The notes under the pieces were generated by a model, which had not been told where the DNA came from, did no database searches, and saw nothing but the letters and a program-made list of their open reading frames with translations. From Desulfatirhabdium butyrativorans (GTDB lineage: Bacteria > Desulfobacterota > Desulfobacteria > Desulfobacterales > DYRK01), in contig DYRK01000142.1 in NCBI GenBank assembly GCA_020718785.1, positions 1 to 11,840 of the forward strand: a stretch of DNA of 11,840 nucleotides. Reading direction: 5' to 3'. Positions 11,839 through 11,840 of the stretch are shown piece after piece. Every line of letters starts with the position of its first letter. Position 1 is the first letter of the stretch. The position numbers and the translations under genes were made by a program.

Positions 11839-11840
11839 TT

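Overview
The window looks like chromosome of a strictly anaerobic bacterium, most likely a sulfate-reducing or syntrophic member of the Desulfobacterota. This rests on gene content (a bacterial heterodisulfide reductase cluster with very large mosaic HdrA proteins, a FrhB/FdhB-like subunit, CooT-family and DUF3842 proteins) and on a C-terminal single EF-hand/dockerin-like module of a type common in that group. It is an inference; there is no rRNA or other taxonomic marker here.

Layout. Bases 2-277 hold the 3' end of a secreted or surface-type protein (carboxypeptidase-regulatory-like fold plus EF-hand). A stand-alone receiver protein follows (356-817) whose phospho-acceptor Asp is Asn. Six plus-strand genes then form an hdr cluster: HdrA-1 with an embedded GltD-like NAD(P)H/FAD module (892-4299), MvhD-like [2Fe-2S] protein (4391-4813), FrhB/FdhB-like iron-sulfur flavoprotein (4834-5964), HdrA-2, a tandem double-HdrA with a complete two-component receiver domain embedded in it (5987-9388), HdrC (9479-10051) and HdrB (10102-11025). 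A strong bidirectional terminator separates this from a convergent minus-strand pair: DUF3842 protein (11413-11838, start near the window edge) then a CooT-family protein (11144-11335).

How the genes work together (inference). HdrB and HdrC form the thiol/disulfide arm. The two HdrA proteins are flavin and Fe-S hubs. MvhD is the usual adaptor into HdrA. The FrhB-like protein and the GltD module offer two entry or exit points for two-electron carriers (F420-, NAD(P)H- or formate-linked). The set is best read as a cytoplasmic electron-bifurcating or -confurcating complex. The receiver inside HdrA-2 has all canonical phosphorylation residues and suggests that the complex, or part of it, is under direct phosphorylation control. 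That is the most unusual thing in the window.

A second layer is a family of heptamer-based repeats. Five inverted-repeat hairpins sit in the gaps before hdrA-1, mvhD, hdrC, hdrB and cooT, and one unpaired half-element lies inside the hdrB 3' end. Each hairpin ends a few bases before the next Shine-Dalgarno. In several cases the repeat supplies the stop codon and the last residues of the upstream protein, giving unrelated proteins similar EVRG-type tails. The two tight gaps (mvhD-frhB, frhB-hdrA-2) lack them.
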